64,000 bases of DNA from Neobacillus mesonae (GCA_023715865.1 JAMBOW010000003.1:1-64000); one strand, 5' to 3'; positions 1-8,323 are shown, counted from the stretch's first letter. The notes: generated by a model from the letters alone, not told the origin. Program-made: numbers and translations.

Positions 1-20
1 TCGCAGCGCATAAATCCTGT

Positions 21-137
21 TTGGTGGCGATAGCGGAGGGGTTCCACACGTACCCATCCCGAACACGACCGTTAAGCCCTCCAGCGCCGATGGTACTTGG
101 ACCGCAGGGTCCTGGGAGAGTAGGACGCCGCCAAGCA
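21..137 (+). rRNA. rrf: 5S ribosomal RNA
   Basis: About 117 bases fold as bacterial 5S rRNA. The 5' end TTGGTGGC pairs with the 3' end GCCGCCAA, and the conserved core with CCCATCCCGAACACG is present. It is the distal rRNA gene of an operon whose 16S and 23S genes lie upstream of the window. The 20 bases before it are the 23S-5S spacer. A tRNA block follows after 9 bases, probably in the same transcript. The ends are estimated from the terminal helix. Confidence 0.95.
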
Positions 138-146
138 AACAAATTA

Positions 147-224
<78 letters not shown>

Positions 225-248
225 ATAACCTAACATTGGATTTGATAT

Positions 249-324
249 GGGGCCATAGCTCAGCTGGGAGAGCGCCTGCCTTGCAAGCAGGAGGTCAGCG
301 GTTCGATCCCGCTTGGCTCCACCA
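249..324 (+). tRNA. tRNA-Ala (TGC)
   Basis: Cloverleaf with acceptor GGGGCCA/TGGCTCC and anticodon TGC in the loop CTTGCAA. The 3' CCA is encoded. Confidence 0.97.
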
Positions 325-328
325 TTGA

Positions 329-401
329 TCCCTGATAGCTCAGTTGGTAGAGCACTCGACTGTTAATCGAGTTGTCACAGGTTCGAGTCCTGTTCGGGGA
401 G
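329..401 (+). tRNA. tRNA-Asn (GTT)
   Basis: Acceptor TCCCTGA pairs with TCGGGGA, anticodon GTT, discriminator G401. The bases after the discriminator are TCCA, so CCA is not encoded in register and must be added after transcription. Confidence 0.95.
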
Positions 402-407
402 TCCAAT

Positions 408-435
408 CCTGAGAGCAATTTATATTGCTCTCAGG
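408..435 (+). repeat. Perfect 12-bp inverted repeat between tRNA-Asn and tRNA-Ser
   Basis: CCTGAGAGCAAT (408-419) is exactly complementary to ATTGCTCTCAGG (424-435) around a four-base loop. There is no T-run after it, so it is not a typical intrinsic terminator. It lies inside the tRNA transcript and could be a processing or pausing hairpin; this role is inference. Confidence 0.75.
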
Positions 436-449
436 GAATTAGCTCTCAC

Positions 450-541
450 GGAGAAGTGTCCGAGCTGGCCGAAGGAGCACGATTGGAAATCGTGTAGGCG
501 TCAAAAGCGTCTCGAGGGTTCGAATCCCTCTTTCTCCGCCA
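450..541 (+). tRNA. tRNA-Ser (GGA)
   Basis: Long variable arm typical of serine tRNA. Anticodon GGA in the loop TTGGAAA, acceptor GGAGAAG/TTTCTCC, encoded CCA. Confidence 0.97.
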
Positions 542-573
542 CTAATATATTGAACAAGTATTGCTTATAGCAT

Positions 574-645
574 GGCCCGTTGGTCAAGGGGTTAAGACAC
601 CTCCCTTTCACGGAGGTAACAGGGGTTCGAATCCCCTACGGGTCA
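574..645 (+). tRNA. tRNA-Glu (TTC)
   Basis: Acceptor GGCCCGT/ACGGGTC and anticodon loop CTTTCAC give anticodon TTC. CCA is not encoded (sequence continues CTTTA). Confidence 0.96.
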
Positions 646-654
646 CTTTAATAT

Positions 655-730
655 GGAGACTTAGCTCAGCTGGGAGAGCATCTGCCTTACAAGCAGAGGG
701 TCGGGGGTTCGATCCCCTCAGTCTCCACCA
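655..730 (+). tRNA. tRNA-Val (TAC)
   Basis: Acceptor GGAGACT/AGTCTCC, anticodon TAC in loop CTTACAA, encoded CCA. Confidence 0.97.
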
Positions 731-749
731 TCTAACCAAATATAAATGT

Positions 750-823
<74 letters not shown>

Positions 824-834
824 TTGATTCACAT

Positions 835-911
835 GGAACTGTGGTGTAGAGGCCTAACATGCCTGCCTGTCACGCAGGAGATCGCGGGTTCGAATCCCGT
901 CAGTTCCGCCA
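835..911 (+). tRNA. tRNA-Asp (GTC)
   Basis: Acceptor GGAACTG with matching 3' strand, anticodon GTC, encoded CCA. Confidence 0.97.
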
Positions 912-958
912 TTTAACTGTTTACTTCTGATTTGGAGTACGACCTTGGTAATCATTTA

Positions 959-1034
<76 letters not shown>

Positions 1035-1045
1035 TAGTTTCATAT

Positions 1046-1131
1046 GGAGGATTAGCGAAGTGGCCAAACGCATCAGACTGTAAATCTGCTCCCTTACGGG
1101 TTCGGTGGTTCGAATCCATCATCCTCCACCA
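1046..1131 (+). tRNA. tRNA-Tyr (GTA)
   Basis: Class II tRNA with an extended variable arm, anticodon GTA in loop CTGTAAA, encoded CCA. Confidence 0.97.
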
Positions 1132-1146
1132 GTATTTTATTAATAT

Positions 1147-1223
1147 GGCGGTCGTGGCGAAGGGGTTAACGCACCGGATTGTGGCTCCGGCACTCGTGGG
1201 TTCAAGTCCCATCGATCGCCCCA
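1147..1223 (+). tRNA. tRNA-His (GTG)
   Basis: Anticodon GTG. The extra 5' G (G1147) faces the discriminator C1220, the identity feature of histidine tRNA. Encoded CCA. Confidence 0.96.
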
Positions 1224-1244
1224 TTTATTACTCCTTATCACTGT

Positions 1245-1319
1245 TGGGGATTAGCCAAGCGGTAAGGCAACGGACTTTGACTCCGTCATGCATAGGTTCG
1301 AATCCTATATCCCCAGCCA
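1245..1319 (+). tRNA. tRNA-Gln (TTG)
   Basis: Acceptor begins TGGGGA, anticodon loop CTTTGAC gives TTG, encoded CCA after discriminator G. Confidence 0.96.
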
Positions 1320-1328
1320 TTTTAATAC

Positions 1329-1401
1329 GAGCCATTAGCTCAGTTGGTAGAGCACCTGACTTTTAATCAGGGTGTCGAAGGTTCGAGTCCTTCATGGCTC
1401 A
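1329..1401 (+). tRNA. tRNA-Lys (TTT)
   Basis: Acceptor GAGCCAT pairs with ATGGCTC, anticodon TTT, discriminator A. CCA is not encoded. Confidence 0.96.
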
Positions 1402-1419
1402 CTTTTTTAAATAACATAT

Positions 1420-1506
1420 GCGGTCGTGGCGGAATTGGCAGACGCGCTAGATTCAGGTTCTAGTGGTGTAACAGCCGTGGAGGTTCGAGTCCTCTCGACC
1501 GCACCA
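1420..1506 (+). tRNA. tRNA-Leu (CAG)
   Basis: Class II tRNA with a long variable arm. Stem CTAGA/TCTAG encloses loop TTCAGGT, so the anticodon is CAG. Encoded CCA. Confidence 0.96.
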
Positions 1507-1514
1507 TATGTTTT

Positions 1515-1589
1515 GCGGAAGTGGCTCAGCGGTAGAGCATCGCCTTGCCAAGGCGAGGGTCGCGGGTTCGATTCCCGTCTTCCGCTCCA
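1515..1589 (+). tRNA. tRNA-Gly (GCC)
   Basis: Acceptor GCGGAAG/CTTCCGC, anticodon GCC in loop TTGCCAA, encoded CCA. First of two glycine tRNAs in the block. Confidence 0.96.
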
Positions 1590-1595
1590 TAATAT

Positions 1596-1672
1596 GCGCC
1601 CTTAGCTCAGCTGGATAGAGCGTTTGACTACGAATCAAAAGGTCGGGAGTTCGAATCTCTCAGGGCGCGCCA
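1596..1672 (+). tRNA. tRNA-Arg (ACG)
   Basis: Anticodon ACG (A34 probably edited to inosine by TadA), acceptor GCGCCCT/AGGGCGC, encoded CCA. Confidence 0.96.
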
Positions 1673-1717
1673 TTTTATGATATGATAACAGGCCATTATC
1701 ATTCTTAATCTGTGTAA

Positions 1718-1791
1718 CGGGATGTAGCTCAGCTTGGTAGAGCACCTGGTTTGGGACCAGGGGGTCGCATGTTCAAATCGTGTCATCCCGA
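1718..1791 (+). tRNA. tRNA-Pro (TGG)
   Basis: Acceptor CGGGATG/CATCCCG, stem CCTGG/CCAGG around loop TTTGGGA gives anticodon TGG. CCA is not encoded. Confidence 0.96.
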
Positions 1792-1804
1792 TTTTATATA
1801 TTTT

Positions 1805-1875
1805 GCGGGTGTAGTTCAATGGTAGAACTCCAGCCTTCCAAGCTGGTAGCGTGGGTTCGATTCCCATCACCCGCT
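1805..1875 (+). tRNA. tRNA-Gly (TCC)
   Basis: Acceptor GCGGGTG/CACCCGC, anticodon TCC. Last tRNA of the block; CCA is not encoded. The transcript terminator follows within 10 bases. Confidence 0.95.
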
Positions 1876-1881
1876 TCCTTG

Positions 1882-1917
1882 AAAAAAGCCTTTCGCTTTA
1901 TGCGAAGGGCTTTTTTT
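1882..1917 (+). terminator. Intrinsic terminator of the rRNA-tRNA transcript
   Basis: AAGCC, then TTTCGC, pairs with GCGAAGGGC, followed by seven T. A-runs upstream make it usable on the minus strand too, where it would end the convergent LysR gene. Confidence 0.9.
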
Positions 1918-1955
1918 GTTCCTCTTTTCGATTTTCATGCTGCAGAGGATTCTAC

Positions 1956-2852
1956 TCAAACCGTTTTATACAGGTCGATCAGTTTCTGAGCAGCTTTACT
2001 TAAGTAGTGCTGTTTAAGCCATATCACTGCTGAGCTGGATGTTTCTTGGGGACCGGCAATTGGATATGTGCGGATGTGCTCGCCTTTATACCTGTGTAAA
2101 GAACTTCTTGGAAGAATAGAAGCACCAAACCCTGATGCTACAAGTTCGACCAGCATTCCAATATCTGAGCACTCTCCAATGATAACAGGGGACAAGCCTC
2201 TGCTATGAAACTGGTCTAGGATTAAGTGATACAGTCCCAATCCTTCCGTACTGGGCAAAATTAAAGGGAATTGTGAGATCGTCTCATAGGTAATAGGTTC
2301 TTCACTAAATTTAAGATCTGACTGCTCGATACTTTCTTGATGCTCTCCCATTACAAAGTAAAGCGGCTCAGTCCCCAGCACCTCATAGTTAAACTCCTCA
2401 AGTGCGATAGGGAGGCGAATAATGGCTAGATCGAGAGCCCTTTCTCTAACAAGCTTAGCCAGTGTGTTTGTCTCATTCTGTTGAATTTTAAAGGTGACTT
2501 TAGGATAGAGTGTGCGAAACGTGTTTAATACCTTTGGAAGTTTCTCATCAGACAGCGTGTTGATACCGATGGAGAGCTTTCCCCTGACACCAAGACCGGA
2601 TTCCTGCGCTTCCGCTTTAGCTTCTTCCATCATGCGGGTAATGGTAAGCGCATGTTCATATAGAGTTTTTCCAGAAGGAGTAAGCTCTAATTGCCTGCCA
2701 TTCCGATAAAACAAGGGTACACCAAGCTCTGATTCCATAAGTTTTAACTGCTGGCTAAGCGGAGGCTGAGACATATGCAGCCTGTGAGCTGCCGAGGTAA
2801 CCTGTAATTCTTCAGCCAGCGCAATAAAATAACGAAGCTGCTTGATATCCAT
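1956..2852 (-). CDS. LysR-family transcriptional regulator
   Basis: A 298-residue LysR-type regulator of usual length. Residues 1-60 form the winged HTH (starting MDIKQLRYF, with PPLSQQLKLMESELG as recognition region). Residues about 90-295 form the periplasmic-binding-protein-like effector domain. The start is set by GAGGAG about eight bases upstream. It is divergent from the ankyrin lipoprotein gene, and LysR proteins often control a divergent neighbour, but no target can be named from sequence. The N-terminal half resembles the CatM/BenM/CynR type. Effector unknown. Confidence 0.9.
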   Translation of the reverse strand: MDIKQLRYFIALAEELQVTSAAHRLHMSQPPLSQQLKLMESELGVPLFYRNGRQLELTPSGKTLYEHALTITRMMEEAKAEAQESGLGVRGKLSIGINTLSDEKLPKVLNTFRTLYPKVTFKIQQNETNTLAKLVRERALDLAIIRLPIALEEFNYEVLGTEPLYFVMGEHQESIEQSDLKFSEEPITYETISQFPLILPSTEGLGLYHLILDQFHSRGLSPVIIGECSDIGMLVELVASGFGASILPRSSLHRYKGEHIRTYPIAGPQETSSSAVIWLKQHYLSKAAQKLIDLYKTV

Positions 2853-2966
2853 ACAAAATGCTCCTCATCTATATGATAATCCTCTACTTTAGCAAGGTTT
2901 TAAATATTTTTAATATAGTAATTCCCATGATACCATAAAAACATAGCACAGTGATGGAGGGATAAT

Positions 2967-3788
2967 GTGAGGTTTAAGCAGGTTTCCTTATCAATAGTAT
3001 TGTTTACGGTTCTTATGGGCTGTGCAAATCCTTCGGATTCAGAGCAGCTAGGACAAGATGGACAAACGGCTTCGGATGGACTGTCGGCAAATGACCCGTC
3101 AAAGGAACAGACATCTTCTGAAAAATCCGATAAATCTGAGGATGCTGAGATGACAGGAGTAGAGCAAATAGATGATCAGGAGGATGGTCAAGGTATGACT
3201 AAGGAATGGATAGCGGCTGCTGAGCGCGGGGAAACCGACAAGGTGCTTGCCATGCAGCAGCAAGGAATAAATATTAATGCGACGGATGAACGCGGAAGGA
3301 CAGCAATTCTTGCAGCCACTCATGGGAACAAGCCTGATACCGTCGCGGCTCTTATTCGAGAAGGAGCTGATTTGAACCTTAGGGATCAACGTAGCGATAA
3401 TCCGCTTCTCTATGCCGGAGCTGAGGGGATGCCAGAGATTGTAAAGCTTATGGTTGAAGCAGGGGCGTCTACAACCCTAACAAACCGTTTTGGAGGCACT
3501 GCATTAATACCTGCCGCGGATCGTGGTCATGTAGAGATTGTAGAGTACTTGCTCACGCATTCAGATGTGAATATCGATCATATAAACAACCTTGGCTGGA
3601 CGGCCCTCTTGGAGGCAGTTATTCTAGGAGACGGGGGAGATAGGCACACCCAAATAGTGAATCTTCTCGTTGAACATGGTGCAGACGTAAACCTGGCTGA
3701 TGGAGAGGGAGTATCCCCGCTTACGCATGCCAAGAGTCGAAATTATACTGAGATGATTGCTATTTTAGAGAACGCAGGGGCAAAATAA
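2967..3788 (+). CDS. Ankyrin-repeat lipoprotein
   Basis: A 273-residue protein starting at GTG with a GGAGG site five bases upstream. A lipobox (LMGC, Cys about residue 19) implies lipid anchoring on the outer face of the membrane. Residues 25-75 are an acidic Ser/Asp/Glu linker. Residues about 78-270 hold five to six ankyrin repeats (for example GRTAILAATHGN, GWTALLEAVILG, HGADVNLAD). Ankyrin repeats bind proteins; the partner is unknown. The NCS2 permease gene follows after 39 bases and may be co-transcribed. Function not recognised. Confidence 0.85.
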   Translation: MRFKQVSLSIVLFTVLMGCANPSDSEQLGQDGQTASDGLSANDPSKEQTSSEKSDKSEDAEMTGVEQIDDQEDGQGMTKEWIAAAERGETDKVLAMQQQGININATDERGRTAILAATHGNKPDTVAALIREGADLNLRDQRSDNPLLYAGAEGMPEIVKLMVEAGASTTLTNRFGGTALIPAADRGHVEIVEYLLTHSDVNIDHINNLGWTALLEAVILGDGGDRHTQIVNLLVEHGADVNLADGEGVSPLTHAKSRNYTEMIAILENAGAK

Positions 3789-3827
3789 GTTGTTTAGGAA
3801 ATGATATTGAAAGCTGGTTAAATAGAA

Positions 3828-5234
3828 ATGAAGTTACAGATTAAAAATGAGGTACAATCAAGATTTTCGTTTAGTGTGCTGCTTGCCGGTGTGCAGTGGC
3901 TTTTCTTTTTGTTTACGAATACAGTGATGGTGCCGCTGTCTATTGGTCATGCACTGGGGCTTCCGTCTGAGGAAATTGCTGCTTCGATGCAGCGATCTTT
4001 CATCCTGACAGGGCTGCTCTGTATTGTTCAGGTTATATGGGGGCATCGTTATGCGCTTATGGACGGACCTGCCGGCGTATGGTGGGGTGTCGTGCTTAGC
4101 ATTTGCGCCTCTGCACCCGCAATGGGGCTGGATCTTGGTACAGTGGCTGCGAGCTTGACGAGCGGCTTTATTTTGTCCAGCGTCATGGTCATTATTTTGG
4201 CTTTGTGCGGATTTTTAAAAATATTGCAGCGGGTGTTCACACCAATCGTCATGGGTGTATATCTGCTGCTGCTTACGTTTCAGCTGGCGAACACCTTTTT
4301 CAAAGGGATGATCGGCTATGATCAAAGTGGAACATGGGACCTGCCTCTGGCCGGACTATCTCTTGTTATTATTCTGGTTGTAACCATTATTCATCTTAAA
4401 GGGAAAGGTAAATGGGGGCAGTTCTCGCTGCTTGGAGGAATTGTTTTCGGCTGGATTGCTTATGCGGCTCTGTTTGGTCATGAGGGCGGGACTGCTGCTT
4501 CTTCAGAAACGACAGTGGGTGGAGATACAGTATGGCAGTGGATGCCATGGGGATCTTTTGGACTAGAACCAGGCATCATCGTAGTGGGGCTGCTAGCTGG
4601 TCTCGTGAATATGACGAATACATTAACGAGCTTAACGGCTGCGGGCAAACTATATAACAGAAAAGCGACAGATCGGCAATTTAAAAGATCGTTTATATTT
4701 ACAAACCTGTTTTCTGTTCTTGGGGGATGTTTGGGGTTAATTCCTTTTGGTACATTTGCCTCCTCCATCGGATTTCTGGAGAACACGAAGGTACTGCGGC
4801 GTGCTGCCCTATTCGCGGGCTCTGTCATGTTTATCATCGTCGGGGTGTTTCCTTCGCTAAGCGGATGGTTGGCTAGTCTGCCTTTAACGGTTGGAAATGC
4901 CGTGCTGTTTGCCGCCTATCTTCAAATGTTCGGTACGGCCATTCGAACGTTTCAAGGAGCGGTATTTAATCCGAAGACGATCTATCGGGTTGCACTTCCA
5001 GTCCTCACAGGAATAAGCATTATGAACATTCCAGTTTCTGCATTTAAGGACTTTCCGCCTTTGCTTACACCAATTCTGTCGAATGGACTTGTCATAGGCG
5101 TCGTGCTCGTCATTATTTTGGAAAATGTGGTCGGCTGGGACAAATATGAAGGCAAAGTGACTAATAAGCCAGTGGTGTTAGAAGAGCCAGGCTCATTTGT
5201 AGAAAAAGCGAATACTGCTCAGTCCACGCGTTAG
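3828..5234 (+). CDS. NCS2-family purine/pyrimidine permease (YwdJ-like)
   Basis: A 468-residue multi-pass membrane protein with about 12-14 hydrophobic segments. The N-terminal pattern GVQWLFFLFTNTVMVPLSIG matches the nucleobase-ascorbate transporter (NCS2) family, proton- or sodium-driven uptake of xanthine, uric acid, uracil or similar. Family members carry a conserved acidic residue and an NxG-type motif in TM8-10; here the region around GIIVVGLLAGLVNMTNTLTS corresponds. It most resembles B. subtilis YwdJ, whose substrate is not settled. No clear Shine-Dalgarno precedes the ATG, so translation may be coupled to the lipoprotein gene upstream. Confidence 0.8.
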   Translation: MKLQIKNEVQSRFSFSVLLAGVQWLFFLFTNTVMVPLSIGHALGLPSEEIAASMQRSFILTGLLCIVQVIWGHRYALMDGPAGVWWGVVLSICASAPAMGLDLGTVAASLTSGFILSSVMVIILALCGFLKILQRVFTPIVMGVYLLLLTFQLANTFFKGMIGYDQSGTWDLPLAGLSLVIILVVTIIHLKGKGKWGQFSLLGGIVFGWIAYAALFGHEGGTAASSETTVGGDTVWQWMPWGSFGLEPGIIVVGLLAGLVNMTNTLTSLTAAGKLYNRKATDRQFKRSFIFTNLFSVLGGCLGLIPFGTFASSIGFLENTKVLRRAALFAGSVMFIIVGVFPSLSGWLASLPLTVGNAVLFAAYLQMFGTAIRTFQGAVFNPKTIYRVALPVLTGISIMNIPVSAFKDFPPLLTPILSNGLVIGVVLVIILENVVGWDKYEGKVTNKPVVLEEPGSFVEKANTAQSTR

Positions 5235-5363
5235 AATTAATGAGCTTCTTTTGTATGGATAAGGTTACACAAGCAGCCAATATGCTTTTCTAAAAACAAT
5301 GTGAAGCAAGCAGGACAACGCTGCGTAATGCTAATATAAAAGTAAGATTAATATGAACGTTAT

Positions 5364-5408
5364 AAAAAGCCGCAGGACACCTATTTAAGAGATGTCCGCG
5401 GCTTTTTT
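5364..5408 (+). terminator. Bidirectional intrinsic terminator after the NCS2 permease
   Basis: AAAAAGCCGC and GGACA pair with TGTCC and GCGGCTTTTTT. It lies in the 270-base convergent gap between the permease and the ssuA-like gene; the rest of the gap shows no feature I can support. Confidence 0.85.
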
Positions 5409-5504
5409 ACGTTTTACAATCGATAGGCAGTAAAAGCAGCATTTGCTGTGGGCAATGTGCTACCGGTGTTATTGATTGTACTTCAGAAAAAGGATCGTAA
5501 AAAA

Positions 5505-6527
5505 CTATGGCAAAGCCTGTTCGATGAAAGAGTTATCAATGACGCTTGTAAAATCAGGTTTCTTCTTTAAGAACTCGCCCGCAAGCAGAATCTCGGAGGA
5601 GAGTTCCTGTGCTTGAAGTGCTTCCGGCGTATACGCAGAAAGCTGGTTGGCACTTCGTTCTAGCACGATTTTAATAATCGGGGCAGGGATCTTGGAATAC
5701 TCCTCATAAAGAGTCGCTGCTTCGTCGATATTCTCGTTCTGCCAGTCAAGAGATCTTTTATACAGCTTTAGATATAGGGTGACCAGCTCAGGATGCTTCT
5801 CGGCAAAGTCGGTGTGGGCAATTAACGACACCGGAGCGTAAATTTCCGTATCCACTTCAAGCAGCTTGGCTTTTTTCTTCTCCAAATTCAGTGTGACATA
5901 GGGATCAATACTAATCCAAGCATCCAGCTGTCCCGACTCAAACGCGGCTTGGCCATCATCATACTGAAGATTAATCTGCTTGATATCGTCCTGGGTCAGT
6001 CCATTAGCCAGAAGGACTTTGATTAGGTATACATGGGAAGTAGTACCTTTGGCTACACCAATGGTCGCTCCTTTCAGATCTGCAATGGAGGAAATGCTGC
6101 TGTCATAGGGAACAAGAATGTTATTGAGCTGTCTGCCGTCACTAGTAAGCCCAACAATTTTGAACGGAAGTTGATTGGATGCCCCGGTAATGGCTGCTCC
6201 GTCGCCAAGAAGAGATAAATCCACACGTCCTGACACCAGTGCCTCCAATAGCGGTGGACCGCTCGTAAACTTGCTCCATTCGACCTCGGCATTTAGTTCC
6301 TTGAACGCTTCATCCAGCCAGCCCTTCTCTTGGGCAATAATTAGAGGGCTAATTCCACCGTTAATTGCGATGTTCACTTTAACAGGGTCGCTGCTAGATG
6401 AGCTTGAAGCGCTCTCTGTACTGCTTGCGAAGGAGGCTCCTTTCTCGCTGCCGCAAGCGGTAAGCAAGATGGCTAGGCCGATTAGCAATATGGTAAAAGT
6501 GGAGGTATATTTTGAAGTATGAATCAT
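5505..6527 (-). CDS. ssuA: Sulfonate/taurine-type ABC transporter substrate-binding lipoprotein
   Basis: A 340-residue SsuA/TauA-family binding protein. The signal peptide ends in the lipobox LTAC (Cys about 25), followed by a Ser-rich linker. The NMT1/NitT-TauT fold is seen in the segments VNIAINGGISPLIIAQEKGW, VSGRVDLSLLGD and ATIGVAKGTTSHVYLIKVL. The family binds alkanesulfonates, taurine, nitrate or related anions; the ligand cannot be fixed here. It is the second gene of a minus-strand unit, 42 bases after tauD. The partner ATPase and permease are 2.1 kb away on the other strand, beyond tetR. GGAGAG stands about eight bases before ATG. Confidence 0.85.
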   Translation of the reverse strand: MIHTSKYTSTFTILLIGLAILLTACGSEKGASFASSTESASSSSSSDPVKVNIAINGGISPLIIAQEKGWLDEAFKELNAEVEWSKFTSGPPLLEALVSGRVDLSLLGDGAAITGASNQLPFKIVGLTSDGRQLNNILVPYDSSISSIADLKGATIGVAKGTTSHVYLIKVLLANGLTQDDIKQINLQYDDGQAAFESGQLDAWISIDPYVTLNLEKKKAKLLEVDTEIYAPVSLIAHTDFAEKHPELVTLYLKLYKRSLDWQNENIDEAATLYEEYSKIPAPIIKIVLERSANQLSAYTPEALQAQELSSEILLAGEFLKKKPDFTSVIDNSFIEQALP

Positions 6528-6569
6528 TGCAGCTTCTCTCCCATCCCTGTAGTAAGCTTTGTCTCTTGA

Positions 6570-7490
6570 CTAGAACGGCCGATCACCAGCGATTGACACC
6601 CGCTCCGCAACCCGGCGATGCGGGAAATAATCAGAAACAGCATAATGCTGGGTTGCTCTGTTGTCCCATAGTGCTATGGAGTTGGCTTCCCAGTGGAAAC
6701 GTACCTGATACTCCGGAATGTGAGCTTGACGGAACAAGTAGTTGAGGAGTTTCTCACTTTCCTCCTCTTCAAGTCCGACGATCCGGATGGTGAAGGCGCC
6801 ATTAACGAACAGTGTCTTACGTCCGGTTTCGGGATGGGTCCGCACGACAGGATGCTCTGCAGCAGGGAACTCCTCCTGCTTGGCGGCAAGGATCTCCGGC
6901 GGCATGAAACGGCCGAAGGTCGTAGTAAAATCATGAATGGCAGTCAGCCCGTCGATTCGTGCTTTCACTTCATCGGGGAGGTTGTCGTAAGCTGCTCCCA
7001 TATCAGCCCAAATCGTGTCACCACCGAAGGGAGGGACCTCGGACAAACGAAGCACGGAGCCGAGAGCTGGGTCAAGACGCCAGGTCACATCTGTATGCCA
7101 TACATTTTCATTGCCGGTCATGTTGGCATTTTTCTCAAAACGCGTAATTTCCTCTGCGCTTCCCCGAGGGAGGAAAGGATGCTTTTCAAGCTCTCCCCAC
7201 TCCTTGGCAAAAGCCACCTGCTGTTCGCTCGTGATGTGCTGGTTTCGGAAAAATAATACTTTCCACTCCAGAAACGCCCGGTGAATTTCGGCCTTGAGAT
7301 CAGGGGTCAGTGGCTTGCCAAGGTCAACACCTTCGATTTCGGCTCCAATAATCGGACCAAGCGGCTTTAAAGTGAACAAGGTATATGGGCGTTCCTCTAA
7401 TCCCTCTGCCAGCCGGTTCAGCTGTCTGGCTCCTGCTTTAAACTCCCTGATAGGTGCATAGTCACGTGAAAGATAAGTGGTTTGACTCAT
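6570..7490 (-). CDS. tauD: TauD/TfdA-family 2-oxoglutarate-dependent dioxygenase
   Basis: A 306-residue Fe(II)/2-oxoglutarate dioxygenase. The HxD motif is in VWHTDVTW (H132, D134) and the distal His in QHYAVSDY (about H282), with an Arg ten residues on for 2-oxoglutarate. Family members hydroxylate taurine or alkanesulfonates next to the sulfonate so that sulfite is released. The adjacent SsuA-like protein supports that role; other substrates are possible. I chose ATG 7490 because GAGGAGG lies nine bases upstream; an in-frame TTG at 7508 lacks a site. First gene of its unit, behind a long leader with a terminator. Confidence 0.9.
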   Translation of the reverse strand: MSQTTYLSRDYAPIREFKAGARQLNRLAEGLEERPYTLFTLKPLGPIIGAEIEGVDLGKPLTPDLKAEIHRAFLEWKVLFFRNQHITSEQQVAFAKEWGELEKHPFLPRGSAEEITRFEKNANMTGNENVWHTDVTWRLDPALGSVLRLSEVPPFGGDTIWADMGAAYDNLPDEVKARIDGLTAIHDFTTTFGRFMPPEILAAKQEEFPAAEHPVVRTHPETGRKTLFVNGAFTIRIVGLEEEESEKLLNYLFRQAHIPEYQVRFHWEANSIALWDNRATQHYAVSDYFPHRRVAERVSIAGDRPF

Positions 7491-7546
7491 GGTTATTAAC
7501 CTCCTCAAATTTGGGTATTCCTACGTTTTTAGTAGAATTTAGAACG

Positions 7547-7628
7547 AAAAAAAGACGCCAGAGACTTCAGACAGGAGGAAAAAGGTACATTTCATCCGTA
7601 TCTGAATCTCTGGTCGTCCAGTCGATTC
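7547..7628 (-). promoter_or_regulatory. Attenuator-like leader of the tauD-ssuA unit
   Basis: Read on the minus strand, GAATCGACTGG (7628-7618) can pair with CCAGAGATTC (7613-7604) around the loop ACGA. The 3' arm of that hairpin is also the 5' arm of an intrinsic terminator (7618-7601 with 7571-7554, then seven T), so the two folds exclude each other. The terminator loop holds ACCTTTTTC. The promoter lies upstream, so tauD mRNA must read through. It could also serve as the tetR terminator. Very similar blocks precede ssuB. Regulatory role is inference. Confidence 0.65.
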
Positions 7629-7675
7629 GTTCATCGGTTACAGACTAACTTGTAAATCAGTTTGTGATGGACCAA

Positions 7676-7705
7676 ATCTTATCAGCCAATATCATAAATT
7701 GTCAA
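7676..7705 (-). promoter_or_regulatory. Sigma-A promoter of the tauD-ssuA unit
   Basis: On the minus strand TTGACA (7705-7700), an 18-base spacer and TAAGAT (7681-7676). The hexamers and spacer length are identical to the promoter before ssuB. An imperfect inverted repeat (ACTGATTTACAAGTTAGT, 7655-7638) follows the -10 and could be a repressor site. Confidence 0.75.
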
Positions 7706-7723
7706 CCTGTATTTTCCAAAATT

Positions 7724-8323
7724 TTATGTAGCAGTTTTCGGAGAAATCATTTGCAGGAGCAAGTGGACTGTATCTTTAGTTGGCAGAGAGTATCCCCGCT
7801 TTTCATGCAGCATTAAGTTTTGGATCATAGTGCCGAGCAGGGTGGCCAGCTGTTCAGGGTCACCCTGTATCACTGTTTGATCGCGCTGGCCTTCTTCAAT
7901 GAGCGAAATAAGAATAGAGAGATTGTATTTGGCTCTCGCAGTAATATCCTTTTTGGCGTCGTCGGAAAGAAGGTCAGTGAACAAGGCTTGGAGCAAAACG
8001 AGGTACATTTCTGCGCTGGCTGTACTCAGCAAGGTGTGCTCCGCTAGAAAGCGGAACTTGTCGGCTGCAGTGCCAGGTAATTGCATTGTTTTCTCCAGCG
8101 TTCGACTGTAGGAATTCTGGCCCTTCTCAATCACCGCAAGCAGCAGCTGCTCCTTAGATGTGAAATAGTTGTATATATGACCATGGCTTAAACCGGCTTT
8201 GGCTGCAATATCGCTGATCTTGGTCAGCACGCCTCTCCTTGCAAAAACACTGGTCGCTGCTTCTAGAATCTGTCGACATCGTTCCTCACGGAATTGCTCA
8301 TCCTTTATCACATTTCTGGGCAT
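7724..8323 (-). CDS. TetR-family transcriptional regulator
   Basis: A 199-residue TetR protein. The HTH lies at residues about 14-60 (ILEAATSVFARRG, ISDIAAKAGLSHGHIYNYF), followed by an alpha-helical ligand-binding domain. AAAGGAG stands about eight bases before ATG. It sits between the two halves of the sulfonate-type transporter, so it is a candidate repressor of both flanking units and of itself; its promoter shares -35 bases with the ssuB promoter. Ligand unknown. Confidence 0.88.
   Translation of the reverse strand: MPRNVIKDEQFREERCRQILEAATSVFARRGVLTKISDIAAKAGLSHGHIYNYFTSKEQLLLAVIEKGQNSYSRTLEKTMQLPGTAADKFRFLAEHTLLSTASAEMYLVLLQALFTDLLSDDAKKDITARAKYNLSILISLIEEGQRDQTVIQGDPEQLATLLGTMIQNLMLHEKRGYSLPTKDTVHLLLQMISPKTAT

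Noticed and set aside
6693..7256. 187-codon frame on the + strand opposite tauD
   Set aside because: It is antisense to a well-supported dioxygenase gene, has no ribosome site and no recognisable domain.
7604..7628. Guanidine-II (mini-ykkC) riboswitch suggested by the CTGG-ACGA-CCAG hairpin
   Set aside because: The class needs two tandem hairpins with ACGR loops. Only one is present here, and the homologous ssuB leader has loop AACAA.
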